A stretch of DNA of 64,000 nt from Candidatus Defluviibacterium haderslevense (GCA_016712225.1 JADJRL010000003.1:3175501-3239500), one strand, 5' to 3'. Shown: positions 44,043-52,198, counted from the first letter of the stretch. Program-made: numbers and translations. Notes: generated by a model not told the origin, from the sequence alone.

Positions 44043-44999
44043 ATGAGATTATTATTTTTGATTTTATTTGTTCTGGTTACAACTAATATTTATAGTCAAG
44101 GTTTGGTTTTTGATAATGATTTATATCAAAAACGCATATTATTAAAAAGGGATAGGTCTGATAAATATCCAAAATCATTTTCATTAAAGGCATATGCTCC
44201 TTATGTTTTTGCACAACAAAATTCTACCTGCGTTGCACACGCTATTGCTGTTGCTAGAACTATTGCTTTTGCTTATAATAGAAAACTTACAGATATTAAA
44301 GTGGTTTCTGCTAATGTTTTTTCACCACATTGGGTTTATTTTAGAAATAAGCAATTGGGTGATGATAATTGTTCTAAAGGCTTAAATTTAGAAAATGCTA
44401 TAAATGATCTGATTGTACATGGTATACCAAGGCTTGTATCGGTTGAATATAAGGAATATTATCCTTTTACGAAAACTGTTTTATGTAATTATTATCCAGA
44501 TTCTTATAATAATGATACTAATGAAGCTTTAAAGTATAAAATTGATGAAGTTTACAGAATAAATGATTTAGATGGAATTAAACTTGCATTATCCAAGGGG
44601 ATGCCTATTGTAGTTGGTATGTTGATTCCAGATTCTTTTACTAAATCCAATAGTAAGCTTTGGATACCTACTGCTAATGATAATCTTGAAAATTCATTTG
44701 GTCATTCTATGGTAATTGTGGGTTATGATGATAATGCTTATGGAGGATCTGTTGAGATAATGAACTCCTGGGGTGTTAACTGGGGGGATCATGGTTTTAT
44801 TAGAATTAAATATTCTGACTTCTTAAAGTTTACATTAGGGGCATATGGTTTTTTTGAACAGTTTAGTTTGGGGAGTAATCATATTATTGCAAAAGATACT
44901 TCTTATTCTAAAGATCTTAAGCTTTCAAAATCAATTGATCTAAAAAGCAAGAGCTTGTATTCTAAGCATTTAAAGGACTTTGAACCTTCAGTCAAATAA
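44043..44999 (+). CDS. Exported papain-like C1A cysteine protease
   Basis: A 318-residue protein with a signal peptide ending near NIYSQ. Catalytic residues: Cys63 (QQNSTCVAHA), His221 (SFGHSMVIVGYDD) and Asn241 (EIMNSWGVNWGDHG). The C1A pattern is complete, with a short distance of five residues between the likely oxyanion Gln58 and the Cys. It follows the CHAT gene with no gap and ends in a Ser/Lys-rich tail. It may activate or be activated by the CHAT protease; this is inferred from proximity. Confidence 0.86.
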   Translation: MRLLFLILFVLVTTNIYSQGLVFDNDLYQKRILLKRDRSDKYPKSFSLKAYAPYVFAQQNSTCVAHAIAVARTIAFAYNRKLTDIKVVSANVFSPHWVYFRNKQLGDDNCSKGLNLENAINDLIVHGIPRLVSVEYKEYYPFTKTVLCNYYPDSYNNDTNEALKYKIDEVYRINDLDGIKLALSKGMPIVVGMLIPDSFTKSNSKLWIPTANDNLENSFGHSMVIVGYDDNAYGGSVEIMNSWGVNWGDHGFIRIKYSDFLKFTLGAYGFFEQFSLGSNHIIAKDTSYSKDLKLSKSIDLKSKSLYSKHLKDFEPSVK

Positions 45000-45090
45000 A
45001 TATATTGTGATTTTTTAATTTTTGTGGCGACATTTTGTCAATTTAAGTATTTATAAGTGTTATTAATTTTATAAAACTTAAATTTTAGTC

Positions 45091-45420
45091 ATGAAAAACT
45101 TAGTATTTTTATTAGTAATTTCATTTTTTGTTACATTTTGCATTGGTCAAAGTGGCAGTACCTATGTAAATGGCTATTATAAAGCTAACGGTACTTATGT
45201 TGAAGGCTATTATAGAACTACACCTAATAATTCCAATTGGGATAATTATTCAACACAAGGCAATATTAATCCTTATAATGGTGCTTCTGGAACTGGGTTA
45301 AGAGATTATAGCATTGGTACTTATAATACTAGTCAAAATCAAACAATTTATATTGGTCCTAAAGGTGGTCGATACTATATAAACTCCAAAGGAAATAAAT
45401 TTTATGTGCCTAAAAGGTGA
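45091..45420 (+). CDS. Small exported Tyr/Gly-rich protein
   Basis: A 109-residue protein with a signal peptide ending near CIGQ. The mature part has a duplicated motif TYVNGYYKANGTYVEGYYRT and ends in IGPKGGRYYINSKGNKFYVP, a C-terminal motif often seen at the end of small exported Bacteroidota proteins. It may be a surface-exposed or matrix protein. The gene lies 91 bp after the protease gene; a link to the proteases is not shown. Confidence 0.75.
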   Translation: MKNLVFLLVISFFVTFCIGQSGSTYVNGYYKANGTYVEGYYRTTPNNSNWDNYSTQGNINPYNGASGTGLRDYSIGTYNTSQNQTIYIGPKGGRYYINSKGNKFYVPKR

Positions 45421-45568
45421 TATAATCTTTTGAAAATTAACTGAAAAATTTATTTCTTCTATTTTTTTAGACCACGCATTTAATGCTTTGTTATATCTGA
45501 TATTTTGTTTATTATTGATTTTTTACAAATGTGTATTTTAATTTTTTTAACTTTTAAATATTTAATTT

Positions 45569-45862
45569 ATGATCAAGCAACTTTTTTCTTTTAACGGTAG
45601 AATTGGTAGATTGGATTATGCCTTTTTTTTTATTTTGTTTTGTTTTTATTTTGCTCTTTTTAATGCAGTAATTAAACATCAGGGCGACGAATTATTTGAT
45701 ATTGTAATAATATTATTGTATTTTCCACTATTGTGGATTGTATTGGCAAAAGGAGCTAAAAGATGTCATGATGTGGGATTAAGTGGTTGGTGTATATTAA
45801 TTCCATTCTTTTGTTTTGCATTGATATTTTGGAAAGGCAAGGATCCTCAATCTTTTAAGTAA
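45569..45862 (+). CDS. DUF805 membrane protein
   Basis: A 97-residue protein with the start FSFNGRIGRLDYAFFFI and the internal GAKRCHDVGLSGW motif, both characteristic of DUF805, and three membrane segments (shorter than the family's usual four). The inner-membrane role is unknown. It forms its own unit between the protease operon and the 45978 gene. Confidence 0.9.
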   Translation: MIKQLFSFNGRIGRLDYAFFFILFCFYFALFNAVIKHQGDELFDIVIILLYFPLLWIVLAKGAKRCHDVGLSGWCILIPFFCFALIFWKGKDPQSFK

Positions 45863-45977
45863 AATTTCAAGAAATTTTATTTATGATTTATTTGAATATA
45901 TTTGTTTCTTTTTATTTAATTGAATATTTTTATTTTATTGTAACATATTTATATTTTATCTTGTAATTTTTTAACTT

Positions 45978-46997
45978 ATGAATTCAGAAAAAATTAATAT
46001 TGTCAGATCTATAGAGCAAATGGATTCTGAGCTATTTGAAATGTTGCTCAATGTTGGTAAGACATATCAATATGTCAGAAAATCAGTTTTTGTCAATAAG
46101 ATTAATGACGTTTTTAATGAATTAATTGAGGGTGGTGATACCATGCTAAACTCCTATCCAGGTATCTGTAAAAGTAATGATTGTAATAATAGATTTTGTT
46201 CTGGATATAGATTTGTTGGTAATGTTTCCAATAAGTATTTTGAACTAATATTTAATGAAAGCAGAAATGAAGTTGATGACATTTTTCAATGCTTTGGTCT
46301 GGAATTGGACAACCCTGAAGTAGAAAAAGGAGAACGTATTTCTTATAGAATTGATGCTGAATACCAAGATTATTTTTTATTGAATTCTGATTTTCAAGAG
46401 AAGAAGAAAGTTTATATAGTTGCTATGGAGGAATTGAATCAATATAATGATACTGCAATGCCCTTTTATGTGCTTGCGACTTGGGTTAATAGGTATAGCG
46501 AATTTTTTGATTCACTTTCAAATGTCAGTATCTTGCTCAATACATTTGATTCTTTTAAAAGTATTTACATTCGACTTAGATTTTTGGCTAATAGCTACAA
46601 GAGAAACCTCGAAGCTAAATTAGCTTATGAGCAATATTTATTGCTTGATCTAGATAATGAAAAATCTATTTTGCGTTGGTTAGTTGATCATGAAAAATTG
46701 GGAGCTGAGTTTCACCAATTTGATGTTTTTAACATTTCAAAAAATGGAAATGATGAAATTGATGGCTTGAAAAAGGGTGAGATCAATATTGCTGTTGAAA
46801 ATTTTAGAAATTGTATTAATTTCCATTTTGCTTTCCAAGAACATATACATAAAATGAAAAATATGTATTATGTTGAGTATGATAATCCAAATGATCTACC
46901 TTATTATATAGATGATGTACGAATTCTTAGTGATGAAGAATCTGAATTCAATGGATCACTAAGATTGCAATTGATTAAGGGTGGGGTGGAGTTTTAA
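45978..46997 (+). CDS. Hypothetical protein with Cys-rich GYxFxGN motif, 339 aa
   Basis: A cytosolic protein. Residues 55-110 contain GICKSNDCNNRFCSGYRFVGN, then YFELIFNE and DIFQCFGL; I recall this arrangement (a Cys motif, G-Y-x-F-x-GN, L-I-F-E and D-I-x-x-C) in uncharacterised Bacteroidota proteins. The four Cys residues could bind metal. The remaining two-thirds is helical. No function is known. It ends before a bidirectional terminator facing the polymerase-like operon. Confidence 0.65.
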   Translation: MNSEKINIVRSIEQMDSELFEMLLNVGKTYQYVRKSVFVNKINDVFNELIEGGDTMLNSYPGICKSNDCNNRFCSGYRFVGNVSNKYFELIFNESRNEVDDIFQCFGLELDNPEVEKGERISYRIDAEYQDYFLLNSDFQEKKKVYIVAMEELNQYNDTAMPFYVLATWVNRYSEFFDSLSNVSILLNTFDSFKSIYIRLRFLANSYKRNLEAKLAYEQYLLLDLDNEKSILRWLVDHEKLGAEFHQFDVFNISKNGNDEIDGLKKGEINIAVENFRNCINFHFAFQEHIHKMKNMYYVEYDNPNDLPYYIDDVRILSDEESEFNGSLRLQLIKGGVEF

Positions 46998-47018
46998 ATG
47001 ATTTATTTTTGATTAAAA

Positions 47019-47046
47019 AGAAAAGGGGCTTTTATGCCCCTTATTC
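47019..47046. terminator. Bidirectional terminator
   Basis: AAGGGGC (47023-47029) pairs with GCCCCTT (47036-47042), 6-nt loop, A-run before and T-rich after, between convergent genes. Stem and 3' flank resemble those at 38584. Confidence 0.85.
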
Positions 47047-47054
47047 TAATTTGG

Positions 47055-48602
47055 TTATCTTCCAATTCCCCATTTTTCATATTCAATCTCAACTATTCCC
47101 TTGATTCCAACTTCTTGTTCAAGTATACGTTCCATTGCCTCTTTAACAGTTTCTTCATTTCCTAGAGTAGTTGCTATTCCATCATGCAAAGTTATTAATG
47201 GTATGTTTGGATTATTCTTCTTTAAGTCCTTACAGATCAAGTCTAAAACAGCTTGGCTCTCCATTTTTTGGAGTATTCTAGCAAGACAATTTCCTTGATA
47301 ATTGTTAAGGTTTTTAGTCTGACCTTTAGTTTTCTTAAAACCATAGTTTATCATTGAGAAGAATTTTACTACTTCAGGAAAGTGCAGTTCCATAATTTGT
47401 CTTCCTAGTTGATTTTTATATCTAGGTGGATTGAAAAACACTTTAAATACTTCCCTTTTTGCTTCTTCTCTACTCCATGTTTTACCAGTTAACTTTTGCA
47501 GCTCATCAACCATAAATTCATAAAAATAACCATACGCAACAAGATTAATATACCTAATTGTTGAATCAAGAAAATCCCTACTATGAAATTTTACTAACAT
47601 ATTGTATACTATACAGTAAACCCAATCTAACTCAGTCCCCTGATAGTGACTTATCTGATCTAAAACTACTTTTTCAAATTTTTTTGGATTCAGGAATAAG
47701 CCAACACTAAAGTATGGTTGTGAATTCTTTATGTCACAAGCTACCAATCTCTCTCCATTTACTCTCAGGTGCTTTCTAAGCTCCTTTTTAACAGATACAG
47801 CACTTGTATGTAGTCTGAATGAAGTCTTGTCTTGATTGAAATAAAACTGCTTCTCATGGATTTTACAAAGAGCATTTTGCCAGCTGCTAATTTTATCCAT
47901 TGCAATTTTAAATGTTACTACTCTTAAGACATTCTTAGGCATTCCAAAATATCTACTATTCTTGCCTCGTATTCTGTTTTCATTTGAAATATCTAACTTA
48001 GCTGCATCAGAAGCAAGCTTTCTCATTCCTACAGATGTAGTATCTGCTATTGCATTCTTATAATTATCTATTTGTAAGTTTATTAGATCATTATATAGAT
48101 CTAGATATTTGGTCTTAGTGTTAGCATTTATTTTTCCAACTTTGATTTTATTTACTAAAACCTTGTCAGTAACTTCATAATTCTTTATGCCTTTTCCTCT
48201 ATACTTATTACCTATTTTATAAGCTCTAGATTTTAAACCAATTGTATAAGTCTTATCACTTTTAATTATGTGATTTATCTCCATCCAATCTATATAGATC
48301 TTATAATCCCTAATTGCTTTTTGCATTGTTTTTGAGTTCATTCTAACAAATCCATTTTCTGAATTAGTTAACTTCTTTAAATGCTGTCTATCTATTATCT
48401 GAGAGACTATATAAGCTACCTTATCTGATTGTTGATGTATATTATTAGCACATTTTATAACTGGAATATGGGACTCTCTAATGAGCCCCCTTATTTCCAT
48501 ATTAATAGGAATATTTACATTTGCTGTTTTATCCTTTAAGCTTACCACCTTTTTAGGAGTAGGTTTTACTCCTTTTGGTTTTATTAAATATAATACTATC
48601 AT
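47055..48602 (-). CDS. Compact family-A DNA polymerase-like protein
   Basis: A 515-residue protein. The start at 48602 gives the ATGA overlap with the upstream stop; 48635 is possible. The C-terminal half shows the motifs of family A polymerases in order. Motif A is ACDIKNSQPYF with Asp290. Motif B is SREEAKREVFKVFF with Arg378, Lys382 and Phe386 in R-x3-K-x3-F spacing, as in the O helix of E. coli Pol I. Motif C is LHDGI with His473 and Asp474. The third acidic residue of HDE is Gly. No 3'-5' or 5'-3' exonuclease domain is present, and the N-terminal ~280 residues are unknown. A role in replicating the element is inferred. Confidence 0.68.
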   Translation of the reverse strand: MIVLYLIKPKGVKPTPKKVVSLKDKTANVNIPINMEIRGLIRESHIPVIKCANNIHQQSDKVAYIVSQIIDRQHLKKLTNSENGFVRMNSKTMQKAIRDYKIYIDWMEINHIIKSDKTYTIGLKSRAYKIGNKYRGKGIKNYEVTDKVLVNKIKVGKINANTKTKYLDLYNDLINLQIDNYKNAIADTTSVGMRKLASDAAKLDISNENRIRGKNSRYFGMPKNVLRVVTFKIAMDKISSWQNALCKIHEKQFYFNQDKTSFRLHTSAVSVKKELRKHLRVNGERLVACDIKNSQPYFSVGLFLNPKKFEKVVLDQISHYQGTELDWVYCIVYNMLVKFHSRDFLDSTIRYINLVAYGYFYEFMVDELQKLTGKTWSREEAKREVFKVFFNPPRYKNQLGRQIMELHFPEVVKFFSMINYGFKKTKGQTKNLNNYQGNCLARILQKMESQAVLDLICKDLKKNNPNIPLITLHDGIATTLGNEETVKEAMERILEQEVGIKGIVEIEYEKWGIGR

Positions 48603-49372
48603 GGCCATTGTCTTATTTGATAATTTGGATCCCATTCATTAATATCTCCACCTTTTTTGTCTATAAGTCCATGAAATTTAGCTAGATGATTTCCTACTTG
48701 TTTCAAAAAAAATGGTATATTATATTGCTTGCAATCATCAATGATTTTTTTGATCCATTTTAAATCACACGGTCTATAACAATACTTTATACCTGGAGTC
48801 CCAACTGGAGCATCACCAGACTCACCACCAGCAATAATCCAATCCATTTTCTGGAAAGCATTAATTAATTTTTGGTTTGCAATGAAATCTATTTGTCCTA
48901 TCAATGGTTCTGCACTTATAAACAGTTTGAATTTACTTTGTGGTGTTTTAAGCTTAGATAAAGTCACCATTCTATTTATTACTTTCTGTTCTTCAATTGA
49001 TGTACCTAGAATTACATTTGGATACCCATTTCCCCAATCTGCTGGTAGGCAATGTTTAATCCTTCCAACCCTTTTTGTAAGAATTAAATATGTATGCTGT
49101 GGTGTATTTCTAATTATATCCCATGCTTCATCTCTCCATGGATCTGCTTCTTCAATAAAAAAATCAGACATACTGCAAGTGAAAATTTTCTGATTACCTG
49201 CAATTCCATATGGTTTCATAAATTGTGAGGGGAATGACTTACATACTAAACTTGAATTATTGTTATTCAATATTCTATGCATATAGCAATTGTCACATCC
49301 TGCAGATACTCTTCTGCATCCCATCCATGGATTCCATGAGTAATCAGACCATTGTATATGTGTTTTATTCAT
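48599..49372 (-). CDS. DUF5131 (phage Gp37/Gp68-like) protein
   Basis: A 257-residue protein with HIQWSDYSWNPWMGCRRVSAGCDNCYM at the start, the typical DUF5131 opening with a Cys cluster, then TCSMSDFFIEEADPWRDE, ILTKRVGRI, LGTSIEEQ, FISAEPLIGQID and WIIAGGESG, all family hallmarks. The family occurs in phages and mobile elements and has been compared with radical-SAM-like enzymes. No TcmP-type three-Cys-motif partner gene is nearby. It overlaps xis by 8 nt and the polymerase gene by 4 nt, so the three are translated as a set. Confidence 0.92.
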   Translation of the reverse strand: MNKTHIQWSDYSWNPWMGCRRVSAGCDNCYMHRILNNNNSSLVCKSFPSQFMKPYGIAGNQKIFTCSMSDFFIEEADPWRDEAWDIIRNTPQHTYLILTKRVGRIKHCLPADWGNGYPNVILGTSIEEQKVINRMVTLSKLKTPQSKFKLFISAEPLIGQIDFIANQKLINAFQKMDWIIAGGESGDAPVGTPGIKYCYRPCDLKWIKKIIDDCKQYNIPFFLKQVGNHLAKFHGLIDKKGGDINEWDPNYQIRQWP

Positions 49373-49589
49373 GTTGCCCTCCTTTTTTTAATTGTGTAAA
49401 ATCAGTTACAACCATATGTCTATCTAAGTATTCATCAATGCTTATTCTGAGTACATACACCTTATGTCCATCAACTGCATATTTCAATTCATGATTTTTA
49501 CGTAACTGAAACATCTTAGTTCTCTTAATGCCTAATATCTCTTGTGCTTGGGCAAGAGTTACCCATTTATGTAGATTATTTTCTGCCAT
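49365..49589 (-). CDS. Excisionase-like helix-turn-helix protein
   Basis: A 74-residue protein with a MerR/excisionase-type winged helix: WVTLAQAQEILGIKRTKMFQLRK, then a wing with KYAVDGHKVYVLRISIDEYL. Proteins like this direct excision by bending DNA at the attachment site. The position between integrase and replication genes fits. It is the first gene of the xis-DUF5131-polymerase operon. Confidence 0.85.
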   Translation of the reverse strand: MAENNLHKWVTLAQAQEILGIKRTKMFQLRKNHELKYAVDGHKVYVLRISIDEYLDRHMVVTDFTQLKKGGQHE

Positions 49590-49923
49590 AATTAAATAGA
49601 TTTTAGCCTTGAATTTTTATGTTCAAAGCAGTTTTAAAAAGAAATTTTGTTTGTAGATTGTTTTCTTTTCGAAAACCATCTTTAATTTTATGGACTTTAA
49701 TAATTAGTCCACCCATTAAAATGGTAATTAGATCTATTTAGATAGATATTTCTTAGGCTCCAGAGTCCCCTTAATGCAATATTGACTTGGATGGCGGTGG
49801 GTTCATATTTTTAATAAGCTTGCCAGACTTTTCTAGGCAGTTTTGGGCTTTATATTCAAAAAGACAATATTTTTATTGATAAAGTTCATCTAGTTTTATT
49901 TTTTTTATTAATTTTTTTTATTT
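49590..49923. other. 334-bp gap between integrase and xis operon
   Basis: AT-rich, with two small palindromes: GGACT...AGTCC (about 49692-49710) and CCATT/AATGG (about 49713-49724). They lie some 100 bp upstream of the xis start and may be operator or Xis sites. No gene was found. Confidence 0.45.
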
Positions 49924-51141
49924 TTATATTGTGTCATATAGTAATGCAGCTTTATTTTTTTGATTATCAACAACTTGAACATATTGACTAGTCATTAAAA
50001 TTGATTTATGACCACCAAGTTCTTTTAATGTTTCTATCCCAATACCTAATTGAATGCCTAAACAGAAGAAGGTATGTCTGCTTTCATGCCAACTAAATTT
50101 TCTTGTTAAACTAGCAGATAGACATATTTCTTTCAATCTTGTATTCATAATTACATTAGTACTTTCAATTCTCTTTGATAAATGATCTTTATCTTTTTGT
50201 AGATCTGTTTCTTCAATTATTCCAAAAATAGGCACATTGTCGCCAGACACTGTGAAATTTATTAATGATTGAGCCTTTTTATTTAATTCAACGTTTACCA
50301 GATTTCCAGTTTTGCCCATATGATATGATAGTCTATAAACTATGTTTTGGCCATGATATTCTTTTTTGATTGATTTCATTGTTAAACTTACCATATCTCC
50401 ATACCTCATACCTGTATATATACAGAATAGGAATGGTTTTAGTATTTTGGCATCACATGGGTTTGTTAACAAATGATGTTCTAATAGCTTGATTTCTTCT
50501 ATTGTTAGATACTTCTTTTGTGAGCTACCTTTAACTACTTTAAATCCTCTTATTTTATTGGTTTTAACAATACCAGCATCTAAACCATGATTAACAATTC
50601 TCTTTAGGCACTTAATTTTAGCATGTATCGTACTTTTAACTGTTGTATGATTTTTGATATACCAAGCATTGAATTTTGTTAACCACTCCTTATCTATATC
50701 TTCTAGAAGTACATCTTTATCAAAAGCACTTATAAATTTTGAAATGGCTTTATAATTTTTTCTTGTACCATAAGCTAAATTTAAATCTTTAACAAAGTTT
50801 GCCTCACAGTATGATATAGCTGTTGGTTTTGTTACTACAGCAGTTTTGGAGATTTTGCCAAAGAGGAAATCTCTTATTTCTGTTGGTTTTATTTTTACAC
50901 CTTCTACAATTCTTTTATGTATTTCTCCTTCAGCCTTCAATTTTAACCCTTCTAGTTGGCTGTTTATAATACTATGTCCTTTTACTTTTTGTTTGGAATC
51001 ATCCCATTGGTCAGGTTTTAATTTTACAGATGGTACAGTTATCTCAACTCTGTCTTTACCACTTGCTATTATCATCCTTAAAGGCGCTAAACCACTTTTG
51101 TTTACTTTGTTTGTTCTTAATAAAAATCTAATTACTGACAT
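49924..51141 (-). CDS. int: Tyrosine recombinase integrase of the element
   Basis: A 405-residue integrase of the Bacteroidota phage_integrase/SAM-like type: arm-binding N-terminus, SAM-like core-binding domain (about 105-200) and catalytic domain. Catalytic residues are Arg246 (TGMRYGD), Lys277 (MGKTGN), His352 and Arg355 (HESRH), His378 (GGHKS) and Tyr387. All are present, so it should be active. It lies next to attR and is read inward. The candidate arm-site copy at 51167-51190 lies 26 bp upstream of the start, so binding there could also repress the gene. Confidence 0.97.
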   Translation of the reverse strand: MSVIRFLLRTNKVNKSGLAPLRMIIASGKDRVEITVPSVKLKPDQWDDSKQKVKGHSIINSQLEGLKLKAEGEIHKRIVEGVKIKPTEIRDFLFGKISKTAVVTKPTAISYCEANFVKDLNLAYGTRKNYKAISKFISAFDKDVLLEDIDKEWLTKFNAWYIKNHTTVKSTIHAKIKCLKRIVNHGLDAGIVKTNKIRGFKVVKGSSQKKYLTIEEIKLLEHHLLTNPCDAKILKPFLFCIYTGMRYGDMVSLTMKSIKKEYHGQNIVYRLSYHMGKTGNLVNVELNKKAQSLINFTVSGDNVPIFGIIEETDLQKDKDHLSKRIESTNVIMNTRLKEICLSASLTRKFSWHESRHTFFCLGIQLGIGIETLKELGGHKSILMTSQYVQVVDNQKNKAALLYDTI

Positions 51142-51166
51142 TATATTTTATTTTATGATTAAAAAA

Positions 51167-51190
51167 GGGTCTCATTAGGGTCTCACTTTT
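51167..51190 (+). repeat. Candidate arm-type integrase site, right copy
   Basis: Identical to 13838-13861, with GGGTCTCA twice at 11-bp spacing; located in the integrase promoter region, 127 bp from attR. Confidence 0.75.
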
Positions 51191-51317
51191 GGTGATCCTT
51201 AGAGATTAACTACAATCCTTAATGAACATATTAAGTTCATGTAAATGTGTAATTAATTAACTGTCAGTTTATTATGGTTTATTAGCGTTTATTGGTGTTT
51301 ACTGTTTTTTGTAGTGT

Positions 51318-51380
51318 GAATCCCAAACAGATCACTTTAAACCCTTGTAAGTCATTGATTTGCAAGGGTTTTTTGTTTTT
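51318..51380 (+). repeat. attR: right attachment-site repeat
   Basis: Matches 13775-13837 with two mismatches; carries 17 nt of the tRNA-Lys 3' end and the terminator, but no complete tRNA. Confidence 0.95.
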
Positions 51381-51483
51381 TATTAAATTTCAATATTCAT
51401 TTTTCATCCTATTTACGTTATCCATGTTGTGATAGATTTATTACATTTACCCAATAAATAGTCAATAAATATTCACCCTTGCT

Positions 51484-51547
51484 GATTCCCCAATACCGAT
51501 TCCCCAATACCGATTCCCCAATACCGATTCCCCAATACCGATTCCCC
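51484..51547. repeat. 14-bp tandem repeat, about 4.5 copies
   Basis: GATTCCCCAATACC is repeated exactly at 51484, 51498, 51512 and 51526, with a partial fifth at 51540. Confidence 0.95.
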
Positions 51548-51600
51548 ATTAACCATTAACCATTAACCATTAACCATTAACCATTAACCATTAACCATTA
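51548..51600. repeat. 7-bp tandem repeat ATTAACC, about 7.5 copies
   Basis: Seven exact ATTAACC units from 51548 to 51596 followed by a partial unit and degenerate CCCTTAA sequence. Adjacent to the 14-bp array, just before the gpx promoter. Confidence 0.95.
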
Positions 51601-51637
51601 CCCCTTAACCCTTAAACATTACAATTCACTTTTTACG

Positions 51638-51645
51638 TATCTTTG
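51638..51645 (+). promoter_or_regulatory. Candidate -7 element of gpx
   Basis: TATCTTTG fits TAnnTTTG and ends only 4 bp before the start codon, implying a leaderless or nearly leaderless mRNA. A matching -33 TTTG was not found. Confidence 0.45.
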
Positions 51646-51649
51646 GCCT

Positions 51650-52198
51650 ATGATGAAATACATCTTTTTACTCCTTGCTTTGTTGATAGGGGCAACTTCC
51701 TTTTCTCAAAAACCGAATATGAAAACACTGCATGATTTTACGGCCAAAACGATTGATGGCAAAGACTTTAATTTTAGTAGCCTTAAAGGCAAAAAGGTAT
51801 TGATCGTAAATACGGCATCACAATGTGGATATACACCCCAATATGCTGAATTGGAAGCCTTGTATAAAGAATTCGGTGGTGACCAATTTACCATTATCGG
51901 ATTCCCATCTAATGACTTTGGCGCTCAGGAACCTGGGACAAATGAAGAAATAGCCACATTTTGTACCGTGAATTTTGGGGTTACTTTTCCCATGATGTCT
52001 AAAATTTCAGTAAAAGGTGAAGACATGGTTCCGCTGTATCATTGGTTGACTTCCAAAGCTGAAAATGGGGTAGCGGATACCGAAGTCAAATGGAATTTTC
52101 AAAAATACCTTATTGATGAACAAGGACAATGGTATGCTATGGTTGGATATAAAGAAAGTCCAAAATGTGAGAAGATTTTAAACTGGATCAAACCATGA
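51650..52198 (+). CDS. Glutathione peroxidase-like protein, exported
   Basis: A 182-residue thiol peroxidase of the GPx/BtuE type. The N-terminal 20 residues form a signal peptide ending near TSFSQ. The active-site Cys59 is in VNTASQCGYTPQY (cysteine, not selenocysteine). FPSNDFGAQEPG and KWNFQKYLID are the other conserved GPx motifs. It reduces peroxides in the envelope. The start at 51650 is kept for the signal peptide; an internal Met at 51719 would give a cytosolic form. Confidence 0.93.
   Translation: MMKYIFLLLALLIGATSFSQKPNMKTLHDFTAKTIDGKDFNFSSLKGKKVLIVNTASQCGYTPQYAELEALYKEFGGDQFTIIGFPSNDFGAQEPGTNEEIATFCTVNFGVTFPMMSKISVKGEDMVPLYHWLTSKAENGVADTEVKWNFQKYLIDEQGQWYAMVGYKESPKCEKILNWIKP

Larger units (their letters stand above)
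13775..51380. mobile_element. 37.5-kb integrative element in tRNA-Lys
   Basis: The element is bounded by 63-bp direct repeats at 13775-13837 and 51318-51380, whose left positions overlap the tRNA-Lys 3' end. Just inside the right end is a tyrosine integrase, then an excisionase-like gene. Within it lie a polymerase-A-like gene, an SF2 helicase-like gene, defence genes and protease operons. I found no relaxase, type IV secretion, capsid, portal or terminase genes, so it is neither a recognisable ICE nor a complete prophage. It may be a satellite or an autonomously replicating excised circle. The unit length from repeat to repeat is 37,543 bp. Confidence 0.93.

Noticed and set aside
13775..51380. 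Prophage
   Set aside because: No capsid, portal, terminase, tail or lysis genes were recognised; DUF5131 and integrase alone do not make a prophage.
51484..51600. CRISPR array
   Set aside because: The repeats are direct tandem copies without spacers, with units of 14 and 7 bp.
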